DNA of 64,000 nucleotides, taken from the NCBI RefSeq assembly GCF_009647655.1, contig NZ_WJFD01000001.1, forward strand, positions 3,462,488 to 3,526,487. The letters are read 5' to 3'. Under the pieces are notes generated by a model. That model saw nothing but the letters and a program-made list of their open reading frames with translations, searched no databases and was not told where the DNA came from. The translations under genes were made by a program, and so were the position numbers. Shown here piece by piece: positions 26,768 to 34,530 of the stretch. The first letter of the stretch is position 1. Each line of letters begins with the position of its first letter. This DNA is from Chitinophaga sp. SYP-B3965 (GTDB lineage Bacteria > Bacteroidota > Bacteroidia > Chitinophagales > Chitinophagaceae).

Positions 26768-26826
26768 AGTTTTCATAACGTGGAATTTTAAAATGCAAAG
26801 GTCCCGATTCCTCGGGACCTTTCCTT
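26768..26826 (+). ncRNA. Candidate small RNA, copy B
   Basis: The same 19-base block as copy A lies at 26770-26788. It is followed by TTAAAATGCAAA and a perfect hairpin of different sequence. TACCTTTC (26757-26764, one mismatch to the -7 box) lies 5 bases upstream, with ATTG 15 bases before it. On the minus strand the same DNA could terminate carA transcripts, which may explain part of the hairpin's conservation but not the shared leading block. Confidence 0.45.
26797..26826. terminator. Terminator of small RNA copy B, perhaps also of carA
   Basis: An 11-bp perfect stem (AAAGGTCCCGA / TCGGGACCTTT), loop TTCC. A moderate T run follows on the plus strand, and on the minus strand GCATTTTAAAA follows. 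It lies 46 bases past the carA stop. Confidence 0.7.
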
Positions 26827-26871
26827 TTAATAAAGTCAATGAAATGGGGTTTCCCCCATTCCATTTTATTT

Positions 26872-27984
26872 CTACATATTCGACTTGATCATTGTAAAGA
26901 AGTCATCAAACAAATAGCGGGAATCGTGCGGACCAGGAGTTGATTCCGGATGGTATTGCACTGAAAACGCAGGTTTGTTCTTAATACGGATCCCTTCCAC
27001 AGAATTATCGTTCAGGTTTACGTGGGTAATTTCCACATTTTCAGAAGCTGCCACAGCCTTTGCGTCTATAGCAAAACCATGGTTCTGGGTGGTGATCTCG
27101 CATTTACCGGTCAGCAGGTTCTTCACCGGATGGTTCAGTCCGCGGTGACCGTGATGCATTTTATAAGTAGGAATGCCATTAGCCATCGCCAGTAACTGGT
27201 GACCCAGGCAAATTCCAAAGAGTGGACGTTCTGCAGCCAATACCTGTTTGATCGTATCTACTGCATAAGTAAGCGGAGCCGGATCGCCGGGACCGTTGGA
27301 AATGAAGTAAGCGTGTGGTTTAAAAGTTTCACATTCTGCAAAAGTAGCCTGGGTAGGATGTACTTTCAGGTATGCACCCTTTTCAGAAAGGCATTTCAGC
27401 ATGTTACGCTTTACACCGTTATCAATTACGGCTATACGGATCTCTGCATTTGGATCGCCGATGAAATAAGGTTCTTTGGTAGAAACTTCTGCACACAACG
27501 CCAGACCCTCCATAGATGGAACTTTGGAAAGTTTTGCTTTCAATTCCGCTTCGTCCAATATTTCAGAAGAGATGATGCAGTTCATAGCGCCTTTGCTGCG
27601 AATATGCGAAACAAGTGCGCGTGTATCCACTTCATGAATAGCTACAAGATTATTTTCTTCGAGGAACTGAGCGAGCGAAGTATCCGCCATTTTGCGGGAG
27701 AAATTATGGGCGATGTTCTTACAGATCAGCCCGCTGATCTTCACACTGCTGCTCTCTACATCTTCATTCTTGGTACCATAGTTACCTACGTAACAATTGT
27801 TCATGATCAGCACCTGTCCTTTATAAGAAGGATCTGTGAACACTTCCTGGTAACCCGTCATCCCTGTATTAAAACAAAGTTCTCCGGAAGCTGTTCCAAC
27901 TTTTCCGAAAGCTTTACCATGGAAAACGGTGCCATCTTCTAATAACAGCATGGCCGGCTGTGATGATCTGGTAGTCTGCGGCAT
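26872..27984 (-). CDS. carA: Carbamoyl-phosphate synthase small subunit
   Basis: The glutaminase subunit that feeds ammonia to CarB for carbamoyl phosphate, used in arginine and pyrimidine synthesis. 370 residues, the usual length. The N-terminal domain (1-150) has LLEDGTVFHGKAFG and FNTGMTGYQEVFTDPSYKGQ. The C-terminal class I glutamine amidotransferase has the nucleophile cysteine in FGICLGHQLLA near residue 255 and the His-Glu pair in VQYHPESTPGPHDS near residue 345. The large subunit gene is not in the window. A -7 box lies about 54 bases upstream. Confidence 0.95.
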   Translation of the reverse strand: MPQTTRSSQPAMLLLEDGTVFHGKAFGKVGTASGELCFNTGMTGYQEVFTDPSYKGQVLIMNNCYVGNYGTKNEDVESSSVKISGLICKNIAHNFSRKMADTSLAQFLEENNLVAIHEVDTRALVSHIRSKGAMNCIISSEILDEAELKAKLSKVPSMEGLALCAEVSTKEPYFIGDPNAEIRIAVIDNGVKRNMLKCLSEKGAYLKVHPTQATFAECETFKPHAYFISNGPGDPAPLTYAVDTIKQVLAAERPLFGICLGHQLLAMANGIPTYKMHHGHRGLNHPVKNLLTGKCEITTQNHGFAIDAKAVAASENVEITHVNLNDNSVEGIRIKNKPAFSVQYHPESTPGPHDSRYLFDDFFTMIKSNM

Positions 27985-28037
27985 TTCTTCTTACCCTTTC
28001 TTTTTTATGTTCCCTGGAAGGAACGGTTAAAACTGTG

Positions 28038-28045
28038 CAAAGTTA
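28038..28045 (-). promoter_or_regulatory. -7 box of carA
   Basis: TAACTTTG on the minus strand, an exact TAnnTTTG match. No TTTG found at the -33 position. Confidence 0.4.
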
Positions 28046-28081
28046 GGGCATGATTTTGAATTTTGGACAGGTTATTTAAGA

Positions 28082-28888
28082 TCAATTCAATCTTGCTGAT
28101 CCCATCACCTTTTCCGCTATCTTTTTTCCTGTTTCATCATTTCCGCGATGAGCCACCAGCAGCTGTACCCGGGTACCACCTTTTACTACTATCAGGCTAT
28201 TAAATTCTATTGGTGAGGATTGTTTGTAAATGTAACTACCATGTTGCAGTATGGCCTGCTGGCCCATTATCACAACGTTTTTTTCCACATAAGTGAATTG
28301 TGAGATGCCCTCTCCCCTGCTCAGCTGGTTGGCAGCCTCTTTAGATGCCAGTTCAAGACCAATATAGTTATTAGCCAGGTACACCACCTCGTCCATCCTG
28401 ATCACCAGGCCTTCTCCGGTACTTCCCCCTTTAAAGGCTTTCAGGCGTATATTGGGCTCATCCTTAACAGATACCGGCGATAAGGATAAAGGTGTCTGCA
28501 ATTGAAGGATATTCCCTCTGAACGTGCGCCAATTCTCTGTATTTAACATGGCAACCGGAACAACGGGTTCCTGGAACAGTTTAACCAATGTTGGCCCGTA
28601 ATAGGCCCCCACCGTACTACAGGCGATCAATACCACAACGGTGGTGATCAGCGCAGCCTTCTTCCGCAGGTCAAATCCCTGGCGGTTGCGCTTCTTCATG
28701 ATCGCTTCGTACCTGGCTTCGGGCACGCCTACCTCTATTTCGTATGCTGCAAACGTACTATTAGGGTGTTGCAGCTTCCAGTCTGCATAATTTGAAGAGA
28801 ATTTTTTGCCGCAATGGTCACAGAAAGTGATGTATTCGGATTTTAATGCGCTATGCTCTGCGCAATAACCGCACTTCAGGTAGTACAT
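28082..28888 (-). CDS. Membrane protein with N-terminal zinc ribbon, paralogous to the next gene
   Basis: 268 residues. Residues 6-27 hold CGYC and CDHC, a probable zinc ribbon on the cytosolic side. One membrane helix lies at about residues 88-108 (AALITTVVVLIACSTVGAYYG). The remaining 155 residues form a soluble extracytoplasmic domain that resembles the whole mature part of the neighbouring lipoprotein: LQLQTPLSLSP against LEIQTPVTLVS, MDEVVYLANNYIGLELA against LNEVKYKDYVNIPLEVA, and matching C-terminal K.A.KV..S. This looks like a tandem duplication with different anchors. The family and role are unknown. An exact -7 box (TATATTTG, 28911-28918) sits in the gap. Confidence 0.6.
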   Translation of the reverse strand: MYYLKCGYCAEHSALKSEYITFCDHCGKKFSSNYADWKLQHPNSTFAAYEIEVGVPEARYEAIMKKRNRQGFDLRKKAALITTVVVLIACSTVGAYYGPTLVKLFQEPVVPVAMLNTENWRTFRGNILQLQTPLSLSPVSVKDEPNIRLKAFKGGSTGEGLVIRMDEVVYLANNYIGLELASKEAANQLSRGEGISQFTYVEKNVVIMGQQAILQHGSYIYKQSSPIEFNSLIVVKGGTRVQLLVAHRGNDETGKKIAEKVMGSARLN

Positions 28889-28926
28889 AGGATATAGGTT
28901 TTCTACATATCAAATATAGTAAATAT

Positions 28927-29484
28927 TTAATTTGTTTTAACCTTTATAGAACGAATTACTTTATCCGCACACTCTTCCTGGCCTTCTTTGGACCTGTCAT
29001 AAATGACCATTACGGAGAAGGTAGCTATTCCGTTCTTTATTACTTCCGCCAAAAAGCCCCGCTGTATAGTGTTTTGGGAATTATAGCTGCCTTTCAGCAG
29101 GATGGCAGGGTAGCCTGAAACGATCGTTGAATCTTGTGTGAAATTAAAGTCTGAGACGTCCCCATTTTGCTTTAGGTGGCGGATCCCGCTTCTTGCAGCC
29201 ACCTCCAGTGGGATATTCACGTAGTCCTTATACTTTACCTCATTTAACAGGATCACGAAATTATCATCCATTGAGCCCGAATAAAAGATGAGTGATTCCA
29301 TCTTTTCCTTTGCGTCCGCAGGGAGCGGCAGGTTTGTGCTCACCAATGTGACCGGTGTTTGAATTTCCAGCAAACCTCCTGGCGCACTAAAGGAGTTAAA
29401 TTCATTCTTTGCAGGCTGGCAGCCATAAGTACAGAAAGCGCTGGTACTGATAATAGCATAGGTAATTGCATGTTTTGCATTCAT
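28927..29484 (-). CDS. Putative lipoprotein, paralogous to the preceding membrane protein
   Basis: 185 residues. The N-terminus (ISTSAFCTYGCQPAK) looks like a lipoprotein signal with the acylated cysteine at about residue 22, so an envelope location is likely. The mature domain (about 150 residues) is of the same kind as the C-terminal domain of the adjacent gene, ending KVIRSIKVKTN. The domain has no name I can give. It sits 33 bases past the rplQ terminator and reads in the same direction as the ribosomal cluster, but is probably transcribed on its own. Confidence 0.6.
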   Translation of the reverse strand: MNAKHAITYAIISTSAFCTYGCQPAKNEFNSFSAPGGLLEIQTPVTLVSTNLPLPADAKEKMESLIFYSGSMDDNFVILLNEVKYKDYVNIPLEVAARSGIRHLKQNGDVSDFNFTQDSTIVSGYPAILLKGSYNSQNTIQRGFLAEVIKNGIATFSVMVIYDRSKEGQEECADKVIRSIKVKTN

Positions 29485-29517
29485 AACGGGGTAGTTAGGT
29501 TAGGGACTATATCAAAT

Positions 29518-29549
29518 AAAAAAAGGGACAAAGCAAAAGCTTTGTCCCT
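29518..29549 (-). terminator. Terminator of the ribosomal cluster after rplQ
   Basis: An 11-bp perfect stem (AGGGACAAAGC / GCTTTGTCCCT) with a 4-base loop, followed on the minus strand by seven T. It closes the S10-spc-alpha region. Confidence 0.9.
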
Positions 29550-29572
29550 CTAATATATTCAGTTCTTTAGAA

Positions 29573-30055
29573 CTATTCAGCGGCTTTTTCTTCAGCAGCA
29601 GGAGCAGCAGCATCATCTGCTTTCTTCTTGGCACCACCAGCACGACGGGTTTTCTTAGCAGGTGCTTTGTCAGCTTCTGCAGTTTTACCGTAGATCTCGT
29701 TGAAGTCAACCAGTTCGATCATTGCTACTTCAGCATTGTCACCATGACGTTTGCCAAGCTTGATGATACGGGTATAACCACCTGGACGGGTAGCGATCTT
29801 TTCGCTGATGGTTCCGAACAATTCTTTGATAGCTTCTTTATCCTGCAAATAGCTAAATACAACACGACGGTTGTGTGTATCGTCTGATTTACCACGTGTT
29901 AACAATGGTTCGATATACACGCGCAGCGCTTTTGCTTTTGCCAATGTAGTTTGAATACGTTTGTGGCTGATCAGCTCGCAAGCGAGGTTACTCATCAGAC
30001 TCTTACGGTGAGCAGCAGTGCGGCTCAGCTTATTTAATTTTACTCCGTGACGCAT
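29573..30055 (-). CDS. rplQ: 50S ribosomal protein L17
   Basis: L17 binds 23S rRNA near the exit-tunnel side of the large subunit. The core ([29 protein letters not shown]...) covers residues 1-120, as usual. The remaining 40 residues are an Ala/Lys-rich tail ([26 protein letters not shown]) common in Bacteroidota L17. It is the last gene of the cluster, 110 bases past rpoA, and the gap holds a 13-bp perfect hairpin. Confidence 0.95.
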   Translation of the reverse strand: MRHGVKLNKLSRTAAHRKSLMSNLACELISHKRIQTTLAKAKALRVYIEPLLTRGKSDDTHNRRVVFSYLQDKEAIKELFGTISEKIATRPGGYTRIIKLGKRHGDNAEVAMIELVDFNEIYGKTAEADKAPAKKTRRAGGAKKKADDAAAPAAEEKAAE

Positions 30056-30116
30056 GACATGTTTGTTTTGTGTTCCCTTGCACCGTGTCAGGATTTACAA
30101 GGTACTTGTTATAAAT

Positions 30117-30153
30117 ACAAATCACGGATGCTTTACAGCGATCCGTGATTTGT
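30117..30153 (-). other. Perfect 13-bp hairpin between rpoA and rplQ
   Basis: ACAAATCACGGAT (30117-30129) and ATCCGTGATTTGT (30141-30153) pair perfectly around an 11-base loop. Only a weak U-rich stretch follows on the minus strand, so processing, attenuation or mRNA protection is as likely as termination. Confidence 0.5.
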
Positions 30154-30165
30154 GCTATTAATATT

Positions 30166-31161
30166 CTATTCTTCGTCCAGTTTCAGTTTGGACAGGTCCA
30201 TACCGAAGTGAAGACCTCTTTCGCCGAGTACTTGCTCGATCTCGCTGAGTGATTTTTGACCGAAGTTCCTGAATTTCATAAGTTCCTCCTGCTCGTATTG
30301 AACGAGTTCGCTCAGGGAGTTGATCTTTGCAGCTTTCAGGCAGTTGAATGCACGAACGCTCAGGTCCAGATCTTCCAGCGGAGTTTTCAGGATCTTGCGG
30401 AGTTGCAGTGTTTGCTCGTCTACAACATCTTCTTTCTCGGTGTCCTTTGTATCAAAGCTGATATTTTCATCAGTGATGATCATCAGGTGTTGGATCAGGA
30501 TGCGGGAAGCTTGTTTAACAGCTTCTTCCGGATGTATAGTACCGTCCGTGTGAACTTCCATGATCAACTTCTCATAGTCGGTCTTTTGTTCCACCCGGGT
30601 GTTCTCGATGCTATACTTTACGTTCTTGATGGGCGTAAATACGGAATCGATGGCGATGTATCCGAAGATTGCATCTTTGGGTCTGTTCTCTTCAGCAGGA
30701 ACGTAACCGCGACCTTTACCGATCGTCAGTTCAATATCCAGCTTAGCGGAAGGATCCAGGGTGCAAATCAGCAGTTCAGGGTTCATGATCTGGAAAGAGT
30801 TGGTTGCTTTCTCGATCATATCTGCACGAAACTCAGTTTTACCTTTAATGGAGATCTGAATTTTCTCGCTGCCTACCTCATTCTCAACGATCTTCTTGAA
30901 ACGTACTTGTTTCAGGTTGAGGATGATCTCGGTAACGTCTTCAGTGATCCCTTTCAGGGTAGCAAACTCGTGATCGGCGCCTTCAATCTTTATTCCCACA
31001 ATGGCATAGCCCTCCAATGAAGACAACAGTACACGGCGGAGCGCGTTACCAACTGTCACACCATAACCTGGTTCTAATGGACGGAATTCGAATTGAGCTT
31101 CAAAGTCCGTGGACTTCTGCAAAACGATCTTGTCAGGCTTTTGGAAATTAAGAATTGCCAT
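30166..31161 (-). CDS. rpoA: DNA-directed RNA polymerase subunit alpha
   Basis: 331 residues. The N-terminal dimerisation domain (1-235) includes [30 protein letters not shown] near residue 25. The C-terminal domain (255-331), which contacts DNA and regulators, includes [26 protein letters not shown] and [20 protein letters not shown]. Scaffold for core polymerase assembly. It lies 69 bases past rpsD, in the usual alpha-operon position. Confidence 0.97.
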   Translation of the reverse strand: MAILNFQKPDKIVLQKSTDFEAQFEFRPLEPGYGVTVGNALRRVLLSSLEGYAIVGIKIEGADHEFATLKGITEDVTEIILNLKQVRFKKIVENEVGSEKIQISIKGKTEFRADMIEKATNSFQIMNPELLICTLDPSAKLDIELTIGKGRGYVPAEENRPKDAIFGYIAIDSVFTPIKNVKYSIENTRVEQKTDYEKLIMEVHTDGTIHPEEAVKQASRILIQHLMIITDENISFDTKDTEKEDVVDEQTLQLRKILKTPLEDLDLSVRAFNCLKAAKINSLSELVQYEQEELMKFRNFGQKSLSEIEQVLGERGLHFGMDLSKLKLDEE

Positions 31162-31230
31162 TGATATGCTTGATTTATGAGTTTAACTTATGTTACACGG
31201 CCATAGCCACCGGTAGGTGGCTATAACATA

Positions 31231-31836
31231 TTACTTAGAGTACAATTCTACGATCAGTTGTTCCTTGATGTTCTCAGGAACGCTTTCTCTCTCAGGATAT
31301 GCAATGAAAATACCTTTCATGTCTTTTTCATTCCAATCCAGCCAGCTGAACTTTGGATTCTTTCCGCGGATGTTGCTGGTGAGTGAAGTGTTACCGGCTG
31401 TTTTATTCTTCAGACCGATCACATCTCCTGGTTTCAATTGTAAAGAAGGAACGTTCACTACTGCTCCGTTCACTGTGATGTGCTTATGCGCAACAAGCTG
31501 ACGGGCTGCAGGACGGGAAGGTGCGATACCAAGACGGAAAACTGCGTTATCTAAACGAGCTTCCAGTAACTTGATCAGGATTTCACCGGTAACGCCTTTT
31601 CTGCGGGTAGCTTCTTCGAACAGGTTACGGAACTGGCGCTCTAATACACCATAAGTGTATTTAGCTTTTTGTTTCTCTCTCAGCTGCAAAGCATATTCGC
31701 CCAGTTGTTTACGTTTGCGTTGTGCACCGTGCTGACCGGGAGGATTGCTGTTCTTACCTAAATACTTGCCATTTCCTAAAATGGGCTCGCCAAAAATCCT
31801 GGAGATCTTGGTCTTGGGTCCTGTGTACCTTGCCAT
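31231..31836 (-). CDS. rpsD: 30S ribosomal protein S4
   Basis: 201 residues. S4 is a primary 16S rRNA-binding protein and in E. coli represses the alpha operon. The N-terminus (MARYTGPKTKISRIFGEPI) has no zinc-binding cysteines, so it is the zinc-free type. The S4 RNA-binding domain includes RLDNAVFRLGIAPSRPAARQLVAHKHITVNG near residue 95. The 167-base gap before it holds an 18-bp near-perfect hairpin, a candidate regulatory site. Confidence 0.97.
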   Translation of the reverse strand: MARYTGPKTKISRIFGEPILGNGKYLGKNSNPPGQHGAQRKRKQLGEYALQLREKQKAKYTYGVLERQFRNLFEEATRRKGVTGEILIKLLEARLDNAVFRLGIAPSRPAARQLVAHKHITVNGAVVNVPSLQLKPGDVIGLKNKTAGNTSLTSNIRGKNPKFSWLDWNEKDMKGIFIAYPERESVPENIKEQLIVELYSK

Positions 31837-31942
31837 GTTGTTTGGTTCAGATTTTTAGTTACGGTGTACGCTCATTTAAAAATCTTAAAATTCGATCGCA
31901 CACCCACTGTTAAAAATAAATATACTAATTATACATTACGAA

Positions 31943-31987
31943 TACGAATTACCTGATACAAATGTTCATTGTAACAGATAATTCGTA
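31943..31987 (-). promoter_or_regulatory. Long hairpin in the rpsD leader
   Basis: Read on the minus strand, TACGAATTATCTGTTACA pairs with TGTATCAGGTAATTCGTA, 18 positions with one mismatch and one G-U, around a 9-base loop. It lies between rpsK and rpsD, starting 17 bases past the rpsK stop and 107 bases before the rpsD ATG. S4 controls its own operon in other bacteria, so this may be a control site; no sequence match to a known site is claimed. Confidence 0.45.
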
Positions 31988-32003
31988 AAAATAAATGTCT
32001 TTA

Positions 32004-32402
32004 CTATACCCTTCTCTTCTTCGGAGGACGGCAACCGTTGTGCGGAAGCGGCGTCACGTCTTTGATGAGGGTTACCTCGATGCCTGAGTTAGAGATAGCG
32101 CGGATAGCACTCTCACGACCTGCACCTGGTCCTTTTACAAATACATCTGCTCTTTTCAAACCTGCGTCAAAAGCGGTTTTTGCAGCATCTGAAGCAGCCA
32201 GCTGAGCAGCATAAGGAGTGTTCTTCTTAGAACCCTTAAAGCCCATTTTACCAGCAGAAGACCAGGAGATAACCTGACCTTGCTTGTTAGTGATGCTAAC
32301 AATGATGTTATTGAAACTAGCGGAGATATGTACATCTCCGAAGTTATCCACCTTTACTACCCTCTTCTTAGCGGCAGCTTTTGTATTAGTTGCTTTTGCC
32401 AT
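32004..32402 (-). CDS. rpsK: 30S ribosomal protein S11
   Basis: 132 residues with the family's conserved C-terminus [24 protein letters not shown] (here [21 protein letters not shown]) and [13 protein letters not shown] near residue 92. S11 lies on the platform near the mRNA exit. It follows rpsM by 108 bases. Confidence 0.97.
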   Translation of the reverse strand: MAKATNTKAAAKKRVVKVDNFGDVHISASFNNIIVSITNKQGQVISWSSAGKMGFKGSKKNTPYAAQLAASDAAKTAFDAGLKRADVFVKGPGAGRESAIRAISNSGIEVTLIKDVTPLPHNGCRPPKKRRV

Positions 32403-32510
32403 AATTCGTTAAAATTCCAACTATGAAATTCCAAATCCCTTTTTATATAAAAACCCTTTATGCCGCCAGTTCCCGGATCTGGAAAGAGGGAGACCAGCAA
32501 AGAGATCTTA

Positions 32511-32891
32511 CTATTTCTTCGGTGCCTTCTTTTTACCGGCAACGGTTTTACGTTTACCTTTACGGGTACGGCTGTTGGTACGGGTACGTTGACCTCTAAC
32601 CGGCAGACCCTTCCTGTGACGGAGACCACGGTAGCAGGCGATATCCAGTAAACGTTTGATGTTCATCTGAACTTCAGAACGCAACTGACCTTCTACTTTC
32701 AGTTCGTTATTAATGATATTCCGGATGGCGCCTTGCTCATCATCATCCCAGTCTCTCACTTTTTTGTTAAGATCAATGCCTGCTTTCTCCAGGATATACA
32801 CTGAGGTTGAGTGACCAATACCGAAGATATAAGTCAGACCAATTTCGCCTCTTTTGTTTTTAGGAAGATCAATACCGGCTATACGTGCCAT
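32511..32891 (-). CDS. rpsM: 30S ribosomal protein S13
   Basis: 126 residues. [26 protein letters not shown] at the start and [26 protein letters not shown] at the C-terminus are the family marks. S13 contacts the P-site tRNA and the large subunit. It is the third gene of the infA-rpmJ-rpsM group, 46 bases after rpmJ. Confidence 0.97.
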   Translation of the reverse strand: MARIAGIDLPKNKRGEIGLTYIFGIGHSTSVYILEKAGIDLNKKVRDWDDDEQGAIRNIINNELKVEGQLRSEVQMNIKRLLDIACYRGLRHRKGLPVRGQRTRTNSRTRKGKRKTVAGKKKAPKK

Positions 32892-32937
32892 ATCAATTGT
32901 TTAATTTATAATTCTTATTAATGAATACAGATACTGA

Positions 32938-33054
32938 TTAACCCTGACGTTGTTTAAAACGAGGATTCTTTTTGTTGATCACCAGCAAAACACCTTTGCG
33001 GCGAACGATCTTGCAGTCTGCACTTCTTTTTTTGATGGAAGCTCTTACTTTCAT
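32938..33054 (-). CDS. rpmJ: 50S ribosomal protein L36, zinc-free form
   Basis: A 38-residue protein, [20 protein letters not shown] at the start and NPRFKQRQG at the end. The zinc-binding set of C-type L36 (C11, C14, C27, H33) is reduced to one cysteine at residue 14; the others are Ser, Asn and Phe, so it is the zinc-free form. It lies between infA and rpsM, as in other bacteria, with 30 and 46 bases of gap. Confidence 0.95.
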   Translation of the reverse strand: MKVRASIKKRSADCKIVRRKGVLLVINKKNPRFKQRQG

Positions 33055-33084
33055 GAGTCAAAAGTTATAGTCTAAAGTTATTAC

Positions 33085-33303
33085 CTATTTGTACCTGAAA
33101 ATTATACGGCCCCTGCTCAAATCGTAAGGACTCATCTCAACGCCCACTTTATCACCGGGCAGGATGCGGATATAGTGCATTCTCATTTTTCCAGAGATGG
33201 TGGCTAGAATTTCGTGCCCGTTTTCCAGTTTTACCCGGAACATAGCATTTGATAAGGCTTCTAGAATAATACCATCCTGTTTAATGAGTGCCTGTTTCGC
33301 CAT
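33085..33303 (-). CDS. infA: Translation initiation factor IF-1
   Basis: 72 residues from the ATG at 33303, the normal length. The frame runs 20 codons further upstream into a Phe-rich stretch that has no counterpart and contains the promoter, so that start is rejected. [41 protein letters not shown] and the OB-fold [22 protein letters not shown] are typical. IF-1 binds the ribosomal A site during initiation. Confidence 0.97.
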   Translation of the reverse strand: MAKQALIKQDGIILEALSNAMFRVKLENGHEILATISGKMRMHYIRILPGDKVGVEMSPYDLSRGRIIFRYK

Positions 33304-33320
33304 AAAAAATTTTAGGAATG

Positions 33321-33328
33321 CAAAGATA
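33321..33328 (-). promoter_or_regulatory. infA-proximal promoter (-7 box)
   Basis: TATCTTTG on the minus strand, an exact TAnnTTTG match, about 18 bases before the infA ATG. The leader would be very short. Confidence 0.45.
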
Positions 33329-33519
33329 CCACAAAAAGTTCTTAAACTGAAAAAATACCGCAAATAATCTTTGGAAAAGCGTCACTGTGTGGAAAACTTT
33401 TAACAGGCGTTATTGTGACCGCTAAAACTCACTCAATATCAGGTTATTACAAAGTGTATTATTTTGGAATTCTGATATAGGGATTCATCCCAATCTTCTC
33501 AGTTTTCAAAATTAGATGG

Positions 33520-33549
33520 CAAAGATACACTTTTAAAGTGAACTTCAAC
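33520..33549 (-). promoter_or_regulatory. infA-distal promoter
   Basis: On the minus strand GTTG, 18 bases, then TATCTTTG, an exact -7 box. It lies 24 bases past the map stop and would give a leader of about 210 bases before infA. No open frame fills that leader. Confidence 0.5.
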
Positions 33550-33573
33550 GTTCTACGCGCTGCTATCGCTGAT

Positions 33574-34380
33574 TTAATTCAGGTAAGCCGAATTGATGGC
33601 AGGATTCTTTTTCTCTGCTGCCTCTATCCCTTCAAAGCTGGATAAAACATCCGGTTTGCCTTTCATAACAGACACGGTATGCTCGTAGTGAACGGATGAT
33701 TTACGGTCCCTGGTCACCACGGTCCAGCCGTCTTCCAGGTATTCCACATCGCGGGTACCCAGGTTCACCATCGGCTCGATGGCAATCACCAGGCCTTCTT
33801 TCAATACCGCTCCACTGCCTCTGCGGCCGTAATTTGGTACCTGAGGGTCCTCATGAAGGTTGCGGCCCAAACCATGCCCTACCAGCTCTCTAACCACCCC
33901 GTATCCACGTTCCTTTTCCACATACTCCTGGATGGCATACGCAATGTCCCCTACCCTGTTGCCCACAATGGCTTTTTCTATCCCTTTGTTAAGGGCTGTT
34001 TTGGTAGCGGCCATCAGTTTCTGCACATGGGTGGGAATTTCTCCGATGGCAAAGGTATAAGCGCTATCCCCATGAAATCCTTCACTGAATACACCTACAT
34101 CCACAGAAACAATGTCTCCGTCCTTAATAGTGTACCCGTTGGGGATACCATGTACAACGGCTTCGTTCACGGAAATGCAGCATGTATTGGGAAAACCTTT
34201 ATAATTCTTGAAGGAGGGCACTGCTCCATGATCCCGGATGAATTGTTCTGCAATGGCATCCACATCCAAAGTACTCATACCGGGTTTGAGCCTGCTGGCA
34301 ACTTCAGCCAGTGTAGCGCTTACGAGTTGCGCGCTTTTACGGATCAGTTCTATTTCTTCTTTCGTCTTGTAATGGATCAT
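33574..34380 (-). CDS. map: Type I methionine aminopeptidase
   Basis: 268 residues from the ATG at 34380; an in-frame TTG at 34389 lies inside the -7 box and is rejected. It removes the initiator methionine from new proteins. The metal ligands of the pita-bread fold are visible: VSVDVGVFSEGFHGDSAYTF (two Asp, near residue 100), LVGHGLGRNLHEDP (His, near residue 170), and the Glu pairs in IAIEPMVN and HYEHTVSV. It normally sits between secY and infA, as here. Confidence 0.95.
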   Translation of the reverse strand: MIHYKTKEEIELIRKSAQLVSATLAEVASRLKPGMSTLDVDAIAEQFIRDHGAVPSFKNYKGFPNTCCISVNEAVVHGIPNGYTIKDGDIVSVDVGVFSEGFHGDSAYTFAIGEIPTHVQKLMAATKTALNKGIEKAIVGNRVGDIAYAIQEYVEKERGYGVVRELVGHGLGRNLHEDPQVPNYGRRGSGAVLKEGLVIAIEPMVNLGTRDVEYLEDGWTVVTRDRKSSVHYEHTVSVMKGKPDVLSSFEGIEAAEKKNPAINSAYLN

Positions 34381-34386
34381 AACGTG

Positions 34387-34394
34387 CAAAATTA
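34387..34394 (-). promoter_or_regulatory. -7 box of map, implying a nearly leaderless mRNA
   Basis: TAATTTTG on the minus strand is an exact match to TAnnTTTG and ends 6 bases before the map ATG. The transcript start would fall at or next to the start codon. Confidence 0.45.
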
Positions 34395-34465
34395 TGGAAA
34401 ATTCTGATTGTTTCCTTATGAACAGCAGAATGGCCGCAGTGGTTCAGGCAGCTGGAAAGTATGAC

Positions 34466-34498
34466 AAAAAAAACACCAGGAATCGGAGACTCCTGGTG
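34466..34498 (-). terminator. Terminator after secY
   Basis: An 8-bp stem (CACCAGGA / TCCTGGTG, loop of 9) is followed on the minus strand by eight T, 33 bases past secY. It separates the S10-spc part from map-infA onward. Confidence 0.85.
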
Positions 34499-34530
34499 CG
34501 TTATATCTTTAATTCTTATGATTGTTTTGA

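Noticed and set aside
26696..26785. A 29-codon minus-strand frame starting in the conserved block of small RNA copy B
   Set aside because: In copy A the matching ATG meets a stop after three codons, so no peptide is conserved between the two modules.
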